Counted from the stretch's first letter, positions 1 to 9,669 are shown. The stretch: 64,000 nucleotides of DNA from Novosphingobium sp. PhB165 (GCF_004341845.1 NZ_SLVB01000003.1:310001-374000), one strand, 5' to 3'. The notes: generated by a model from the letters alone, not told the origin. A program made the numbers and translations.

Positions 1-1722
1 GTACGCACCGTCGTAAAGGACGATGTCGAAGTCGATGATCGGGAAGCCGACCAGCGAACCCGAGGCAGCGGTTTCGCGCATGCCCTTTTCGATCGCGGGG
101 ATATATTCCTTCGGAATATTACCGCCCTTGATCTCGTCCTTGAAGTTGATGCCCGCACCGCGCTCGCCCGGCGTGACCTTCACCTTCACGCGGCCGAACT
201 GACCGGTACCGCCCGACTGCTTCTTGTGGGTGTAGTCGATGTCCACCGGCTTCGCGAGGTATTCGCGATAGGCAACCTGCGGAGCGCCGACGTTGGCTTC
301 GACCTTGAACTCGCGACGCATACGGTCGACGATGATGTCCAGGTGAAGTTCGCCCATGCCCTTGATGATCGTCTGGCCCGACTCGTGGTCGGTGGTGACG
401 CGGAACGAGGGATCTTCGGCCGAGAGACGGTTGAGCGCGACGCCCATCTTCTCCTGGTCGGCCTTGGTCTTCGGTTCCACCGACAGTTCGATGACCGGCT
501 CGGGGAATTCCATGCGTTCGAGAACGATCGGCGCCTTTTCCGCGCAGAGCGTGTCGCCCGTGGTGGTTTCCTTCATGCCGGCAAGGGCAACGATGTCACC
601 CGCGAAGGATTCGTCGATGTCCTTACGGTCGTTGGCGTGCATTTCGAGAATGCGGCCGACCTTTTCCTTCTTGCCCTTCACCGAGTTCAGGTACGTGCCC
701 TTCGACAGCGTGCCCGAGTAGATGCGGATGAAGGTGAGCGAGCCCACGAAGGGATCGTTCATGACCTTGAAGGCGAGCGCCGAGAACGGAGCTTCGTCCG
801 AAGGCGGACGGCTGTCGGGCTCGTCGCTGTCGACCTTGACGCCCTGGACGTCTTCGATGTCGAGCGGCGAAGGCAGATAGTCGACGACGGCGTCGAGCAG
901 GGGCTGAACGCCCTTGTTCTTGAACGCCGAGCCGCAAACGACCGGAACGAACGAGTGGTTCAGCGTGCCCTTGCGGATCAGCGCCTTGAGGGTCGCGACG
1001 TCGGGCTCGGTGCCTTCGAGGTACGCTTCCATGACCGCATCGTCCTGCTCGACAGCAAGTTCGAGCAGCTTTTCGCGGTATTCGGCGGCTTCGTCAGCCA
1101 GCTCAGCCGGGATCTCTTCGTAGAAGAATTCGGCGCCGAGCGATTCGTCCTTCCAGATGATCGCGCGGTTGTGAACCAGGTCGACCAGGCCCTTCAGGTC
1201 GGCTTCGAGGCCGATCGGAATGTAGAGCACGGCAGGCGTCGCACCGAGGCGGTCGATGATCGACTGCACGCAGTACTTGAAGTTCGCACCGGTACGGTCG
1301 AGCTTGTTGATGAAGCACATGCGCGGAACGCCGTACTTGTCGGCCTGACGCCACACGGTTTCCGACTGCGGCTCAACGCCGGCAACGCCGTCGAAGCATG
1401 CGACCGCACCGTCGAGCACGCGCAGCGAGCGTTCGACTTCGATGGTGAAGTCGACGTGCCCGGGGGTGTCGATGATGTTGATGCGGTATTCTTTGCTCTC
1501 GGACGTCCAGAAGCAGGTGGTCGCAGCCGAGGTGATGGTGATGCCGCGTTCCTGCTCCTGCTCCATCCAGTCCATGGTCGCAGCGCCGTCGTGGACTTCG
1601 CCGATCTTGTAGGACTTGCCGGTGTAGTAGAGGATTCGCTCGGTAGTGGTGGTCTTACCGGCGTCGATGTGCGCCATAATACCGATGTTACGGTACATAT
1701 TGAGCGGATGGCTGCGTGCCAT
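1..1722 (-). CDS. fusA: Elongation factor G (partial, 3' end outside window)
   Basis: This is the translocation GTPase of the ribosome. The start ATG lies at 1722-1720 and the protein begins [10 protein letters not shown]. The P-loop AHIDAGKT is at residues 17-24, followed by the RGITI switch I region, DTPGHVDF and NKLDR, all readable on the minus strand. About 574 codons are present out of roughly 690 usual for the family, so domain V is cut off by the window edge. It follows rpsL and rpsG on the same strand in the conserved str operon order, with tuf expected next outside the window. The long plus-strand frame over this region is an antisense shadow. Confidence 0.98.
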   Translation of the reverse strand, partial: MARSHPLNMYRNIGIMAHIDAGKTTTTERILYYTGKSYKIGEVHDGAATMDWMEQEQERGITITSAATTCFWTSESKEYRINIIDTPGHVDFTIEVERSLRVLDGAVACFDGVAGVEPQSETVWRQADKYGVPRMCFINKLDRTGANFKYCVQSIIDRLGATPAVLYIPIGLEADLKGLVDLVHNRAIIWKDESLGAEFFYEEIPAELADEAAEYREKLLELAVEQDDAVMEAYLEGTEPDVATLKALIRKGTLNHSFVPVVCGSAFKNKGVQPLLDAVVDYLPSPLDIEDVQGVKVDSDEPDSRPPSDEAPFSALAFKVMNDPFVGSLTFIRIYSGTLSKGTYLNSVKGKKEKVGRILEMHANDRKDIDESFAGDIVALAGMKETTTGDTLCAEKAPIVLERMEFPEPVIELSVEPKTKADQEKMGVALNRLSAEDPSFRVTTDHESGQTIIKGMGELHLDIIVDRMRREFKVEANVGAPQVAYREYLAKPVDIDYTHKKQSGGTGQFGRVKVKVTPGERGAGINFKDEIKGGNIPKEYIPAIEKGMRETAASGSLVGFPIIDFDIVLYDGAY

Positions 1723-1817
1723 GGTGAAAATCCTTAGAAGGAGTTTTGGAGACTGGGACCGACCGTCAGATAGGTCCCCAGCCCCTGAAATAAAAGTGTG
1801 ACGCCCGGATGACCGCC

Positions 1818-1847
1818 CGATCCTTCGACAAGCTCAGGAGGAGCGGA
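1818..1847. repeat. Half copy of inverted-repeat family A
   Basis: This short stretch in the 147-base fusA-rpsG gap reads CCTTCGACAAGCTCAGGA followed by GGAGCGG. It matches one arm of the family A element seen complete near 9.5, 24.0, 55.2 and 62.0 kb. Only one arm is present, so it cannot fold on its own as the full copies can. It sits inside a ribosomal operon, which suggests it is tolerated in transcribed spacers. Confidence 0.6.
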
Positions 1848-1869
1848 TATCCGGGGCCACACGCTCACA

Positions 1870-2340
1870 TTACCAGCGGTAGTGCGAGAAGGCGCGGTTC
1901 GCGTCCGCCATGCGGTGCGTGTCTTCGCGCTTCTTCACGGCGTTGCCGCGGTTGTTGGCAGCGTCGAGCAGCTCACCCGACAGACGGGCCGCCATGGTGG
2001 TTTCCGGACGGTTGCGAGCCGCCGTGATCAGCCAGCGGATGGCCAGAGCCTGGGCGCGCTCGGGGCGCACTTCGACGGGGACCTGGTAGGTCGCACCGCC
2101 AACGCGGCGGCTGCGAACTTCGATCTGCGGCTTCACGTTGTTCAGGGCATCGTGGAACAGCTGGATCGGGTCGGTCTTGGCACGGGTTTCCATGGTTTCC
2201 ATGGCGCCATAGACGATCGATTCGGCGACCGACTTCTTACCGTCGAGCATGAGGTTGTTCATGAACTTCGACAGGACCTGATCACCGAACTTCGGATCAG
2301 GCAGGATTTCCCGCTTCTCGGGACGACGACGACGTGACAT
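1870..2340 (-). CDS. rpsG: 30S ribosomal protein S7
   Basis: The 156-residue protein begins [12 protein letters not shown] and matches bacterial S7 in length and sequence. S7 binds the 3' major domain of 16S rRNA, nucleates assembly of the 30S head and contacts E-site tRNA. The basic N-terminus and the region with [12 protein letters not shown] are typical of the family. It lies between rpsL and fusA on the same strand. In many bacteria S7 also represses translation of its own operon; whether that happens here cannot be judged from the spacer. Confidence 0.98.
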   Translation of the reverse strand: MSRRRRPEKREILPDPKFGDQVLSKFMNNLMLDGKKSVAESIVYGAMETMETRAKTDPIQLFHDALNNVKPQIEVRSRRVGGATYQVPVEVRPERAQALAIRWLITAARNRPETTMAARLSGELLDAANNRGNAVKKREDTHRMADANRAFSHYRW

Positions 2341-2430
2341 CGTTGGTATTCCTTGTTCTTTCGGGCGGGAGCGTGAGCATCACCGGCCGGTAAATCCAGT
2401 ACCGTGCGGCGCAATTACGCCGCGGCCAGC

Positions 2431-2802
2431 TTACTTCGGACGCTTGGCGCCGTACTTCGAGCGGCTCTGCTTGCGATCCTTGACGCCCTGCGTGTCGAGC
2501 ACGCCGCGCAGGATGTGGTAGCGAACGCCGGGAAGGTCGCGGACGCGGCCGCCGCGGATGAGCACGACCGAGTGCTCCTGCAGGTTGTGGCCTTCACCCG
2601 GGATGTACGAAATGACTTCGCGGCTGTTGGTCAGGCGCACCTTGGCGACCTTGCGGAGAGCCGAGTTCGGCTTCTTCGGGGTCGTGGTGTAAACGCGGGT
2701 GCAGACGCCACGCTTCTGGGGGTTCTGCTCCATCGCAGGGACCTTGGACTTGGCCTTCTGCGGTTCGCGGCCCTTGCGGACCAGCTGGTTGATAGTGGGC
2801 AT
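2431..2802 (-). CDS. rpsL: 30S ribosomal protein S12
   Basis: The 123-residue protein begins [12 protein letters not shown] and carries the decoding-centre motif [12 protein letters not shown], with the lysine at residue 43 that is changed in streptomycin-resistant mutants elsewhere; here it is the sensitive-type lysine. The RDLPGVRYH segment holds the aspartate that is beta-methylthiolated in many bacteria. It is the first gene of the str operon here, so its promoter must lie in the spacer upstream of 2802. Length and motifs are fully typical. Confidence 0.98.
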   Translation of the reverse strand: MPTINQLVRKGREPQKAKSKVPAMEQNPQKRGVCTRVYTTTPKKPNSALRKVAKVRLTNSREVISYIPGEGHNLQEHSVVLIRGGRVRDLPGVRYHILRGVLDTQGVKDRKQSRSKYGAKRPK

Positions 2803-3419
2803 CTATACTCTTCTTTCAAATGGGAGTGCGATGGATCCGGGCCGGGGCAAAAAGCGCCGGCACGAACCCTTCGCACCCGGATCAAGGGCCCGGAGCATCT
2901 GAAAGGAGAGTGCAGGAAGGGTCACGCCGTAACGGTATTTCCGGAAACCGCATCGTCATCCCGGCAAAAACCGGGCTCGCTGTCGGTTCAGGCCCACCCA
3001 TCGGCGGGGACCGTCACACGTGAGCCGAAAAACACTCCACCCGGCCAGAATGCACCGGATTACTTTGCCATGAGCTTCCCGGAAAAAGCCCCTGCCCGAC
3101 TCGGCGCAAGGTCATCCCGAATGGGAGCGATCCGCAGCCAAAGCCGCGCGAAAGTCCCGGAAATGCTGACATGGCAATGTTCAGCTCTATGTCGTTTCCT
3201 GCGAGAGAACCCGCAGAAGATGGGCGCCCTTACGGGATTTGGGCGGCGCAATCAAGTCCTGCGACGCGGGGGTTTGCCTCCGCCACCCCCAGAGGTTTCC
3301 CCATACATCCCTAGGGGTCTCCCCGATAGGCCGCCAAAGGGCGATCATGCAGCCTCCGCGCGGTGCAGCCAGAGGGGAGCGCATGCTCCGGCCTCGTAAC
3401 CTGGAAGTGGAGCCTAGAG
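2803..3419. other. 617-base divergent spacer between rpsL and the sulfatase gene
   Basis: No gene is supported here. The short open frames have no ribosome-binding site or family signature and overlap one another in several frames. The left part should hold the str operon promoter reading leftward, and the right part the sulfatase promoter. A CCCTAGGG palindrome near 3309-3316 is the only striking element and is listed separately. I see no riboswitch or RNA gene. Confidence 0.6.
3299..3324. promoter_or_regulatory. Candidate operator upstream of the sulfatase gene
   Basis: The stretch contains CCCC, an 11-base spacer and GGGG, overlapping the perfect palindrome CCCTAGGG and followed by TCTCCCC. 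This dense two-fold symmetry lies about 100 bases upstream of the sulfatase start codon, where an activator or repressor site would be expected. The regulator is unknown and no regulator gene is adjacent. C/G runs are common in this GC-rich sequence, so the call is tentative. Confidence 0.25.
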
Positions 3420-4922
3420 ATGGCCGACAAAAAGCCGAACATCCTCATCCTGTGGGGGGACGACATCGGTCAGTCCAACCTCAGCATCTTCACCAAGGGC
3501 ATGATGGGCTACAAGACGCCCAACATCGACAGTATCGCCGAACAGGGCATGCTGTTCACCGACTATTATGCCGAACAGAGCTGCACCGCAGGGCGCGCCA
3601 GCTTCATCATGGGCCAGAACGGCCTTCGCACCGGCCTGACCAAGGTCGGCATGCCGGGCGCCAAGGAAGGCATGCAGGCCGTAAACCCGACCATCGCGCG
3701 CGTGCTCAAGTCCGCAGGCTACGCGACCGGGCAATTCGGCAAGAACCACCTCGGCGACCGCGACGAACACCTGCCGACCATGCATGGTTTCGACGAGTTC
3801 TACGGTAACCTCTACCACCTCAATGCGGAGGAAGAGCCCGAGAACCCGGACTATCCCAAGCCGGAGGATTTCCCGAATTTCCGCAAGAAATTCGGCCCGC
3901 GCGGCGTGCTGCATTGCCATGCCGACGGCAAGGGCGGGCAAAAGATCGAGGATACCGGCCCGCTGACCAAGCTGCGGATGCAGACCATCGACGACGAAGT
4001 GGTTGAAAAGGCCAGCGCCTTCATCCGCAAGACGGTGGAATCGGGTGAACCGTTCTTCGTGTGGTTCAACACCACGCACATGCACTTCCGCACCCACGTG
4101 AAGCCGGAAAGCCGGGGCCAGGCCGGTCGCTGGCAGAGCGAATACCACGACGTGATGATCGACCACGACAAGGCGATCGGCGTGATGCTGGGCCTGCTCG
4201 ACGAACTGGGCATCGCCGACAATACCTTTGTCATGTACTCGACCGACAACGGCCCACACTGCAACTCGTGGCCGGATGCCGGCACCACGCCGTTCCGTTC
4301 AGAAAAGAACACCAGTTGGGAAGGTGCCTACCGCGTTCCTGCCATGGTTCGCTGGCCGGGCAAGATTCCCGCAGGATCGATCTCGAACGACATCGTCTCC
4401 CACCTCGATTGGCTTCCAACTTTCGCGGCCATGGCCGGTATCGAAGACGTCGCCGGGAAGCTCAAGAAGGGCTGCGAACTCGATGGTCACAAGTTCAAGG
4501 TCCACCTCGACGGTTACGACCTTGGCGGGCATTTGACCAAGGGCGAGAAGTCCCCGCGTCCGGGCTTCATCTACTGGACCGACGAAGGCGGCGTGGCTGC
4601 GCTCCGGGTGGACAACTGGAAGGCGGTGTTCATGGAACAGCGCTGCCAGGGCACGCTGCAGATCTGGGGCGAACCGTTCGTCACGGGCCGCATTCCCAAG
4701 CTCTTCAACTTGCGGACCGACCCTTACGAATTCGCCGATATTACGTCGAACACCTATTGGGACTGGTATCTCGACCGCGCGTTCATCCTTGTGCCGATGC
4801 AGGGGATCATCGCAGACTTCCTGAGCACGCTGAAGGAATTCCCGCCAAGCCAGAAGGCAGGAACCTTCAATCTCGACAAGGTGCTCGATACCATGACCCA
4901 GGCGGCATCCGGCAGCGCCTGA
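3420..4922 (+). CDS. Sulfatase family hydrolase (arylsulfatase-like)
   Basis: The 500-residue protein starts MADKKPNILILWGDDIG. It has the N-terminal metal-binding DD of the alkaline-phosphatase/sulfatase fold and the signature CTAGR at residues 55-59, in which the cysteine would be oxidised to formylglycine. HMHF and the later YSTDNG (metal site) are also present. Sulfatases hydrolyse sulfate esters; the substrate is not predictable. No signal peptide is visible, so it would act in the cytoplasm unless exported another way. I chose the ATG at 3420 because TGGAG lies just upstream; an in-frame upstream start at 3363 would add 19 residues without family character. No sulfatase-maturing enzyme is nearby. 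It is a single gene followed by a hairpin. Confidence 0.93.
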   Translation: MADKKPNILILWGDDIGQSNLSIFTKGMMGYKTPNIDSIAEQGMLFTDYYAEQSCTAGRASFIMGQNGLRTGLTKVGMPGAKEGMQAVNPTIARVLKSAGYATGQFGKNHLGDRDEHLPTMHGFDEFYGNLYHLNAEEEPENPDYPKPEDFPNFRKKFGPRGVLHCHADGKGGQKIEDTGPLTKLRMQTIDDEVVEKASAFIRKTVESGEPFFVWFNTTHMHFRTHVKPESRGQAGRWQSEYHDVMIDHDKAIGVMLGLLDELGIADNTFVMYSTDNGPHCNSWPDAGTTPFRSEKNTSWEGAYRVPAMVRWPGKIPAGSISNDIVSHLDWLPTFAAMAGIEDVAGKLKKGCELDGHKFKVHLDGYDLGGHLTKGEKSPRPGFIYWTDEGGVAALRVDNWKAVFMEQRCQGTLQIWGEPFVTGRIPKLFNLRTDPYEFADITSNTYWDWYLDRAFILVPMQGIIADFLSTLKEFPPSQKAGTFNLDKVLDTMTQAASGSA

Positions 4923-4942
4923 CACGTCGGAGCATCCGAAAT

Positions 4943-4976
4943 CCGGCCGGGCCCCCGCCAGCGTGGGGGTCCGGCC
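4943..4976. terminator. Hairpin terminator downstream of the sulfatase gene
   Basis: GGCCGGGCCCCCGC and GTGGGGGTCCGGCC pair as a 14-base stem with two G-T wobbles around a short CA loop, 20 bases after the sulfatase stop. There is no clear T tract. The sulfatase and pilus operons converge here, so the hairpin could serve both strands. Confidence 0.55.
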
Positions 4977-5046
4977 AGCCTGTATCTGCTCCGCACGAAG
5001 CTGGAGCGGATGGGGATGGAAGTGAAGGCATGGAAGCGGAGCGATC

Positions 5047-5526
5047 TCAATACGTGACGGTGATCGTCAGCGTATCGGCATAGCTGCCCACCGAGACGTT
5101 CTGGAGCGCCGGAATACGGCCGTAGGCCGTCGCGCTGGAACTGAAGGCGAGCAGCCCGTTGAGCTGCACTTGCACGGTCGAGGTGCCCGCCGTGCCGTCT
5201 CCCCACACCGTGGTATGAGCCGAGTTCGCGAAGATGTTGTAATAGAGCAGGTTCGTGCCCGCTGCCATGCGCCGCGCGGTGGCATTGCCGGAGGCGCCCG
5301 CACTTAGGGCGATGTCGGCGGTGCTGAGGATGCTGGCGACGCTGGTGCAGTTGATAGTGACAGTGGCGTTCACGTCCTGCGGCGTGGGTGCAGTCTGGTC
5401 GTAGTTTCCGAAGGCCATGGCCGTCGTGCTCACGGTGCAGGAGCAGAGGCAGAGCGCCTGCGCGGGCTCAGGCGGGAGGATCAGAGCGCAGAGCGCGACG
5501 GCCACGGGGAGGTAACGGAGCGTCAT
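5047..5526 (-). CDS. Spore coat protein U-type pilus subunit (last gene of operon)
   Basis: The 159-residue protein has a signal peptide ending near PAQA at residues 21-24, then a cysteine-rich LCLCSC and the TAMAFGNY motif typical of spore coat protein U domain pilins. A conserved VTINC cysteine follows, with the C-terminal GRIPALQNVSVGSYADTLTITVTY type ending. It would be a secreted pilus subunit assembled by donor-strand exchange. Its ATG overlaps the usher stop as ATGA, implying translational coupling. In Csu-type operons the last gene encodes a two-domain tip adhesin; this one has a single domain, so its role as tip or minor subunit is uncertain. Confidence 0.9.
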   Translation of the reverse strand: MTLRYLPVAVALCALILPPEPAQALCLCSCTVSTTAMAFGNYDQTAPTPQDVNATVTINCTSVASILSTADIALSAGASGNATARRMAAGTNLLYYNIFANSAHTTVWGDGTAGTSTVQVQLNGLLAFSSSATAYGRIPALQNVSVGSYADTLTITVTY

Positions 5527-7898
5527 TTGCCCACGATCCCGGATTCGGTCTGGCAGACGGCGGCGATCGGGTGGACGAGGACATCGGCGGGCACCGCCTC
5601 CCCCAGATGCACGACGCAAGTGCCGCCCTGCCCCTTCGCGATGCGCAGGCGGGCGTGGGGGATGAAGTCTTCGAGGTACAGTTCGCCGTCGTGGCCAATG
5701 ACGGTATGCGTGGCGGTGGCGGCTTCCACGGTAACGTCGAGCCCGGCGGGGAGCGGATTTCCGGCAACGTCCGTCACACGCAGCCGCGCGGGATGTGCGT
5801 TGCGGTGGCCGAAAGTGACGCGCACGGCCTTGCCCCAGCCCGGCGTCACGGCCTGCTCGACATCGCCGAGAGAGACCTCGATCGGGATGTTCGCGGGATC
5901 GATGGCCACGCGGTTGGCCACGTAGGGAACCAGTCCGGTGACGAGAACGCTGCCGCTCTTTCCCGCTCCTGCCGCCATCGGCACGGGGCGGTTCTCCAAC
6001 AGGACCACCGCGCCGGGATCGCCGCTGAGGTCCACCACTGCGAAGGCATCTCCCACCCGGGGCGCGGTGGCAATCTTGCCGCCCGCCGCCACGAACGCGC
6101 CGCGCGCCTCGACCCGTGTGGACAGGGCATCGCCGCGCCACAGGCCCGCGAGTTGCAGGTCGCCGGCCGTCGTGCGCAGCGTCATCAGCCCTTCGGCCCA
6201 GTTCGTGCCCTCACGCGTGTCGCGGCCGATGGCAGCGCGATAACCGAGGCCCGTGTCCGTCGGCGTCGCCTTGTCGTAGAGCGCGGAAACGCTGCCGGAA
6301 TCCACACTTACCGAAGCATGGGCGGACTGGCCCAGCGGCACCGTCAGCACGCCGAACAGCCAGTCCGACCGGACGCCTTCACCGCTCTGACGCTGCGCGC
6401 CGAGGCTCAGGAACGCCCCGCCCAGTGTCATCGAGTACCCGACCGAGGCGAGCGCGCTGCGCTCCGCGCCGGTCCGGATCGCGAGATAGCCGAGATTGAC
6501 CGAGCCTGCCCGCCCCATCGACAGACTGCCCGAAAGCGCCAGCTCCTGCCGCACCCCGCGCGCCATGCGGGGATCGCCGGGCTGGCGGTAGTCCGGGTCC
6601 ATGATCCGGTAGCTGGCGGTGAGGCCATAGCTTCGGGTCAGGCGCTGGGCCTGCACTTGCAACAGCCCGCCCGTCCGCCCCCCGTCTTGAGACACCGCGC
6701 CGGCAAGGCGGATCTCGCCCAGCGGCTGCACCACCAGTTGCGCCCCCATCCCGCCCACGGTGACGCCCCCGCCGCTCTCCACGCGCGTTTCCAGAGACAG
6801 CGCAGAAGTCAGCCCGTGCCGCACCGAGGCAGCGCCGAATCCGGAGCCATAGGAAAAGCTGCGCATGCCGTAATCCCGCCGCAGCAGCCCGCCCTCCAGC
6901 GAGAACTCGGTCAGTCCCGGCTGCAGTTGCGATGTGCTGGCGTAGAAACTGCGCGTCACCACGCGCTGGTTGCCCGCGACATCCCGCACGGTCATCGTCA
7001 CGTCCCCGGCGCCGTTGAACTGCGGGCGGTAGGCGTAGCTGAACAGCCCCGGCTGCACTGTGAAATCGCGCACGCCCTCCCGCGCGGCGAGTTCCACGGT
7101 CGAAGGCAGCGCCGAACCGCCCTGCAAGACCGGCAACGGATAGGTCAGCCGCGCCGGATCGAGCGAGAAATCGGTGCCGATGCGGATCCCGCCGAAGCGC
7201 ACCGGCTGGCTCCATGACGACCCTCGGCTGAGCGTGTCGCCCACCGCCAGCCGAATGCGCCGCGCGGGGAAATCCAGCGTATAGGCACTGTCCAGCCGCA
7301 CATTCGGCGTCCCTCCGGTCCCGACGAGACCGCTGGTCGTGAATACCCCCCAGCCGCCCGACACGCCCAGATCGACCAGCGCCGAAAACGCCGTGGTGCC
7401 GCTGTCCTGCGTGAAGGCAAGATCATAGTCGATATAGGCGGCCGGTATCGCGCGGGTCACGGCGACCGGCGCGTCCGGAGGCCCGATCCGCACCGGCGCA
7501 TAGCGTTCGGCGGACACGTCGAGCAGCAGCACCGTCCCGCCCGCATCCAGCCGCGCCTTCAGGCCCGGCACACTATCGAGCGCGATATAGTCCTCGCCCG
7601 CCCACTTCGTGGAGACCGCCTTTTCCGGCACCGGCACCCCGCAGTCGGCAAGGTCTGTCAGCCGCAGATGGAGGCGCTTGCCGGTCACCACCAGCAGTCC
7701 GTTACAGCCGCGATCCTGCCCGTTGACGACCACGCCCACCGGGACGGCGGCACTCGCTTCCGCCTCCACGTCGGAAGCCGACTGAGCCCGGGCTGGCCCG
7801 GGCGGCAAGACGAAAGCGGCGCCCGCCAGCAGAAGCGCTGAGCGCGAGGAGGCGGAACGGAAGAGCACGAAACGGAAGCCATGACGCAGACGGCTCAA
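5523..7898 (-). CDS. Outer-membrane fimbrial usher
   Basis: The 791-residue protein is an FimD/PapC-type usher, the 24-strand outer-membrane pore that exports and assembles chaperone-bound pilins. The N-terminal domain is followed by repeated beta-strand sequence including VRLDSAYTLDFPARRIRLAVGD and the YAYRPQFNGAGDVTMTVRD plug-region type. No ATG lies near the signal peptide; a TTG at 7898-7896 overlaps the chaperone stop as TTGA and gives MSRLRHGFRF with a hydrophobic stretch ending at ARA. The upstream open frame that continues through the chaperone gene is a shadow. It is the third gene of the pilus operon and its length fits the archaic (Csu-like) clade. Confidence 0.93.
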   Translation of the reverse strand: MSRLRHGFRFVLFRSASSRSALLLAGAAFVLPPGPARAQSASDVEAEASAAVPVGVVVNGQDRGCNGLLVVTGKRLHLRLTDLADCGVPVPEKAVSTKWAGEDYIALDSVPGLKARLDAGGTVLLLDVSAERYAPVRIGPPDAPVAVTRAIPAAYIDYDLAFTQDSGTTAFSALVDLGVSGGWGVFTTSGLVGTGGTPNVRLDSAYTLDFPARRIRLAVGDTLSRGSSWSQPVRFGGIRIGTDFSLDPARLTYPLPVLQGGSALPSTVELAAREGVRDFTVQPGLFSYAYRPQFNGAGDVTMTVRDVAGNQRVVTRSFYASTSQLQPGLTEFSLEGGLLRRDYGMRSFSYGSGFGAASVRHGLTSALSLETRVESGGGVTVGGMGAQLVVQPLGEIRLAGAVSQDGGRTGGLLQVQAQRLTRSYGLTASYRIMDPDYRQPGDPRMARGVRQELALSGSLSMGRAGSVNLGYLAIRTGAERSALASVGYSMTLGGAFLSLGAQRQSGEGVRSDWLFGVLTVPLGQSAHASVSVDSGSVSALYDKATPTDTGLGYRAAIGRDTREGTNWAEGLMTLRTTAGDLQLAGLWRGDALSTRVEARGAFVAAGGKIATAPRVGDAFAVVDLSGDPGAVVLLENRPVPMAAGAGKSGSVLVTGLVPYVANRVAIDPANIPIEVSLGDVEQAVTPGWGKAVRVTFGHRNAHPARLRVTDVAGNPLPAGLDVTVEAATATHTVIGHDGELYLEDFIPHARLRIAKGQGGTCVVHLGEAVPADVLVHPIAAVCQTESGIVGK

Positions 7899-8635
7899 GG
7901 CCCCGCGCGGGGGCGCAGGTCGAGCGGTCCATCGGGCGTCTTGGCGCGCACCGCCCCCGGCACGCCCTCGAACCCGGCGGGCAAGGGCAGCGCGGTGCGT
8001 CCTCCGGCAAGAATGTAGAAACTCTTCGTCACCGTGCCCGGCGCCTGCCCGGCGCGAACCGGTTCGAGTTCGAGCGACAGGACTTGCGCGTGGCGTGCAC
8101 CGTCGTTCTCGATCACCAGCACCGGGCGCCCAGCGGCGTCGGACCCCAGCGACCAGACGAGATTGGGCTGCGCTTCCGCCGCCGCGCGGAACACCGGAAC
8201 GCTGATCCGCAGCAGTGTACGGATGCCGCCGGGTCGGGAAGTGGAGCCCGGGGCCGCGTCCGGCCGGGGCAGTTCGTCCAGCACCAGTCGCCAGCTCTGC
8301 TCGGCGACGCCCGAGGGCGTTCGCGGCCCGGATGGCGGCATGCCGCACCGGACCAGCCGCTCTTCCCGGGCTCCCAGTGTCACGATCGTCGGATTGACCT
8401 GAAACGCCGCGTCCTCGGCCAGCACATCCTCGCCGTTCGCGTCCTTCGACCAGCGATAGCCGCGCACTTGCACGGATACCGGCGTGTCCTCGTCATTGGC
8501 GACCGTCAGCCCGCAGAAACGGGCATTCTCCGGAACCTCCACCCGGATCGGCATGACCCGCAGGCTACCCGCCGCCACCGGCGCCGCCCCGGCCATTGCC
8601 ATCGGGGCCAGCAGCCAGAGGCCGGTCGCCCGCAT
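7895..8635 (-). CDS. Periplasmic pilus chaperone (PapD/CsuC-like)
   Basis: The 246-residue protein has a signal peptide (MRATGLWLLAPMAMAGAAPVAA) followed by two immunoglobulin-like domains. Family features include RFCGLTVANDEDTPVSVQV, QSWRLVLDELP and a late GGRTALPLP segment. It would bind pilins in the periplasm and donate a strand to complete their fold. The ATG at 8635 shares its A with the stop of the upstream pilin (TGATG); a TTG one codon earlier is possible but less likely. The stop overlaps the usher TTG start. Two cysteines (RFCGL and RLVRCG) may form a disulfide. Confidence 0.92.
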   Translation of the reverse strand: MRATGLWLLAPMAMAGAAPVAAGSLRVMPIRVEVPENARFCGLTVANDEDTPVSVQVRGYRWSKDANGEDVLAEDAAFQVNPTIVTLGAREERLVRCGMPPSGPRTPSGVAEQSWRLVLDELPRPDAAPGSTSRPGGIRTLLRISVPVFRAAAEAQPNLVWSLGSDAAGRPVLVIENDGARHAQVLSLELEPVRAGQAPGTVTKSFYILAGGRTALPLPAGFEGVPGAVRAKTPDGPLDLRPRAGP

Positions 8636-9201
8636 CAATAATTGACCGTGACCGTGACCGTATCGGTGTAACTCCCCGCAGGCACGTTCTGGAGCGCGGG
8701 TATCCGCCCGTAGACAGTGAGCGCCGCTGCCGTCGTAGTGGCGGGGGCGGAGGCCGGCGTATCGGTCCCCGGCGTGTTACCCCAATTGTTGGTGTGGCCG
8801 GAATCGCGATAGAGCGCGTAGTTCAGCGCGTTGGTGCTCAGCAGCATCTGCCGCGTGGTCACGGTGGCGCCGCTGGTGCCCCCGGCATTGAGCCCGACGG
8901 TATAGCTGGTGCCGGTCGTGCAGTTGACGGTGATCGTGCTGGTCCCATCGGTGGGCGTACCGGACAGCGGATTGTAGTTGCCGAAAGCCAATGCCGTTGC
9001 GGTAACCGTGCAGGAGGGCAGGACCGTGGCGGTGACGGCAAACGTGGTCGTCGCGGTCGCCGCTTCGGCAGCCTGGGGTGATGCGAAAACGAATGCGGTT
9101 ACCGCAAGCGTAAGGGATCCGGCCTTGCAAAGGTTTGCGCAAAACCGCTTCCGACGGGTGGCGAATTGAAAGGCAAGGTTTTCCATGCCTTCGAGTCTCA
9201 T
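8635..9201 (-). CDS. Spore coat protein U-type major pilin (first gene of operon)
   Basis: The 188-residue precursor begins MRLEGMENLAF with a long twin-basic N-terminus (RRKR) and a hydrophobic stretch ending AEA at residue 47 or so. The mature part starts ATATTTFAVTATVLPSCTV and has the ALAFGNYNPL motif, a second cysteine in ITVNC and the GRIPALQNVPAGSYTDTVTVTVNY ending characteristic of this pilin family. AAGGA lies six bases before the ATG at 9201. As the first and best-translated gene it is probably the main shaft subunit. The operon promoter should lie in 9202-9300. Confidence 0.9.
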   Translation of the reverse strand: MRLEGMENLAFQFATRRKRFCANLCKAGSLTLAVTAFVFASPQAAEAATATTTFAVTATVLPSCTVTATALAFGNYNPLSGTPTDGTSTITVNCTTGTSYTVGLNAGGTSGATVTTRQMLLSTNALNYALYRDSGHTNNWGNTPGTDTPASAPATTTAAALTVYGRIPALQNVPAGSYTDTVTVTVNY

Positions 9202-9669
9202 TGATAATCCTTGATATTGGCTAGCCAGAGACCCACGTGTTTCTACGTAGTTTCCTGTGCTCCCGAGGCTTGCACGGTTAAGAACCCGTCGCCTTGCGCC
9301 AAGGGGCGCACACCGCCCGCGCCGCGAAATATGGGACCGGTCGAGGACGGTTCCGGAGCGAAGCCGATCGGGTGAGAGGGCATGGCGTCGTCATGCAGGC
9401 GCTGCCCGCTGCGGCTAACTTCGCGGCGCTCGTAATAGCGGCTCGACGCGTCTGGCGAATGGTCGGATGTGCGGGAGAGCCGCCATAGCTCTCCCCATCT
9501 CGCTCATGCTGCTCATCCCCCTCACCCCGCTCATCCTGAGCCTGTCGAAGGATGTTGGATCAGCGCCACGCCGCCAGGGGCTTCGACAAGCTCAGCCTGA
9601 GCGGATTTGAAGGAGGGAGCGGATTTGAAGGGCCGGAATTGCGGGGAAGCAGGCGTACCTTGGCGTGAA
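9202..9669. other. 468-base spacer with one repeat element
   Basis: No gene is supported. The part next to 9201 must carry the pilus operon promoter, and the sequence between 9500 and 9640 holds a family A inverted repeat plus degenerate CTCATCC/CTCACCC units just before it. The short plus-strand frames at 9294-9488 and 9607-9834 have no coding character, and the latter overlaps the SnoaL-like gene antisense. Confidence 0.6.
9527..9604. repeat. Inverted-repeat family A, full copy 1
   Basis: The left arm reads CCGCTCATCCTGAGC, then CTGTCGAAGGATG; the right arm is GGGGCTTCGACAAGCTCAGC, then CTGAGCGG. The arms are complementary over most of their length around a loop of about 22 bases. The same arms recur at 23981, 55234 and 62008. 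It is intergenic and not associated with a transposase. Confidence 0.85.

Noticed and set aside
226..1737. Long plus-strand frame over fusA
   Set aside because: It is antisense to fusA, whose GTPase motifs are unmistakable. Long antisense open frames are common in GC-rich DNA.
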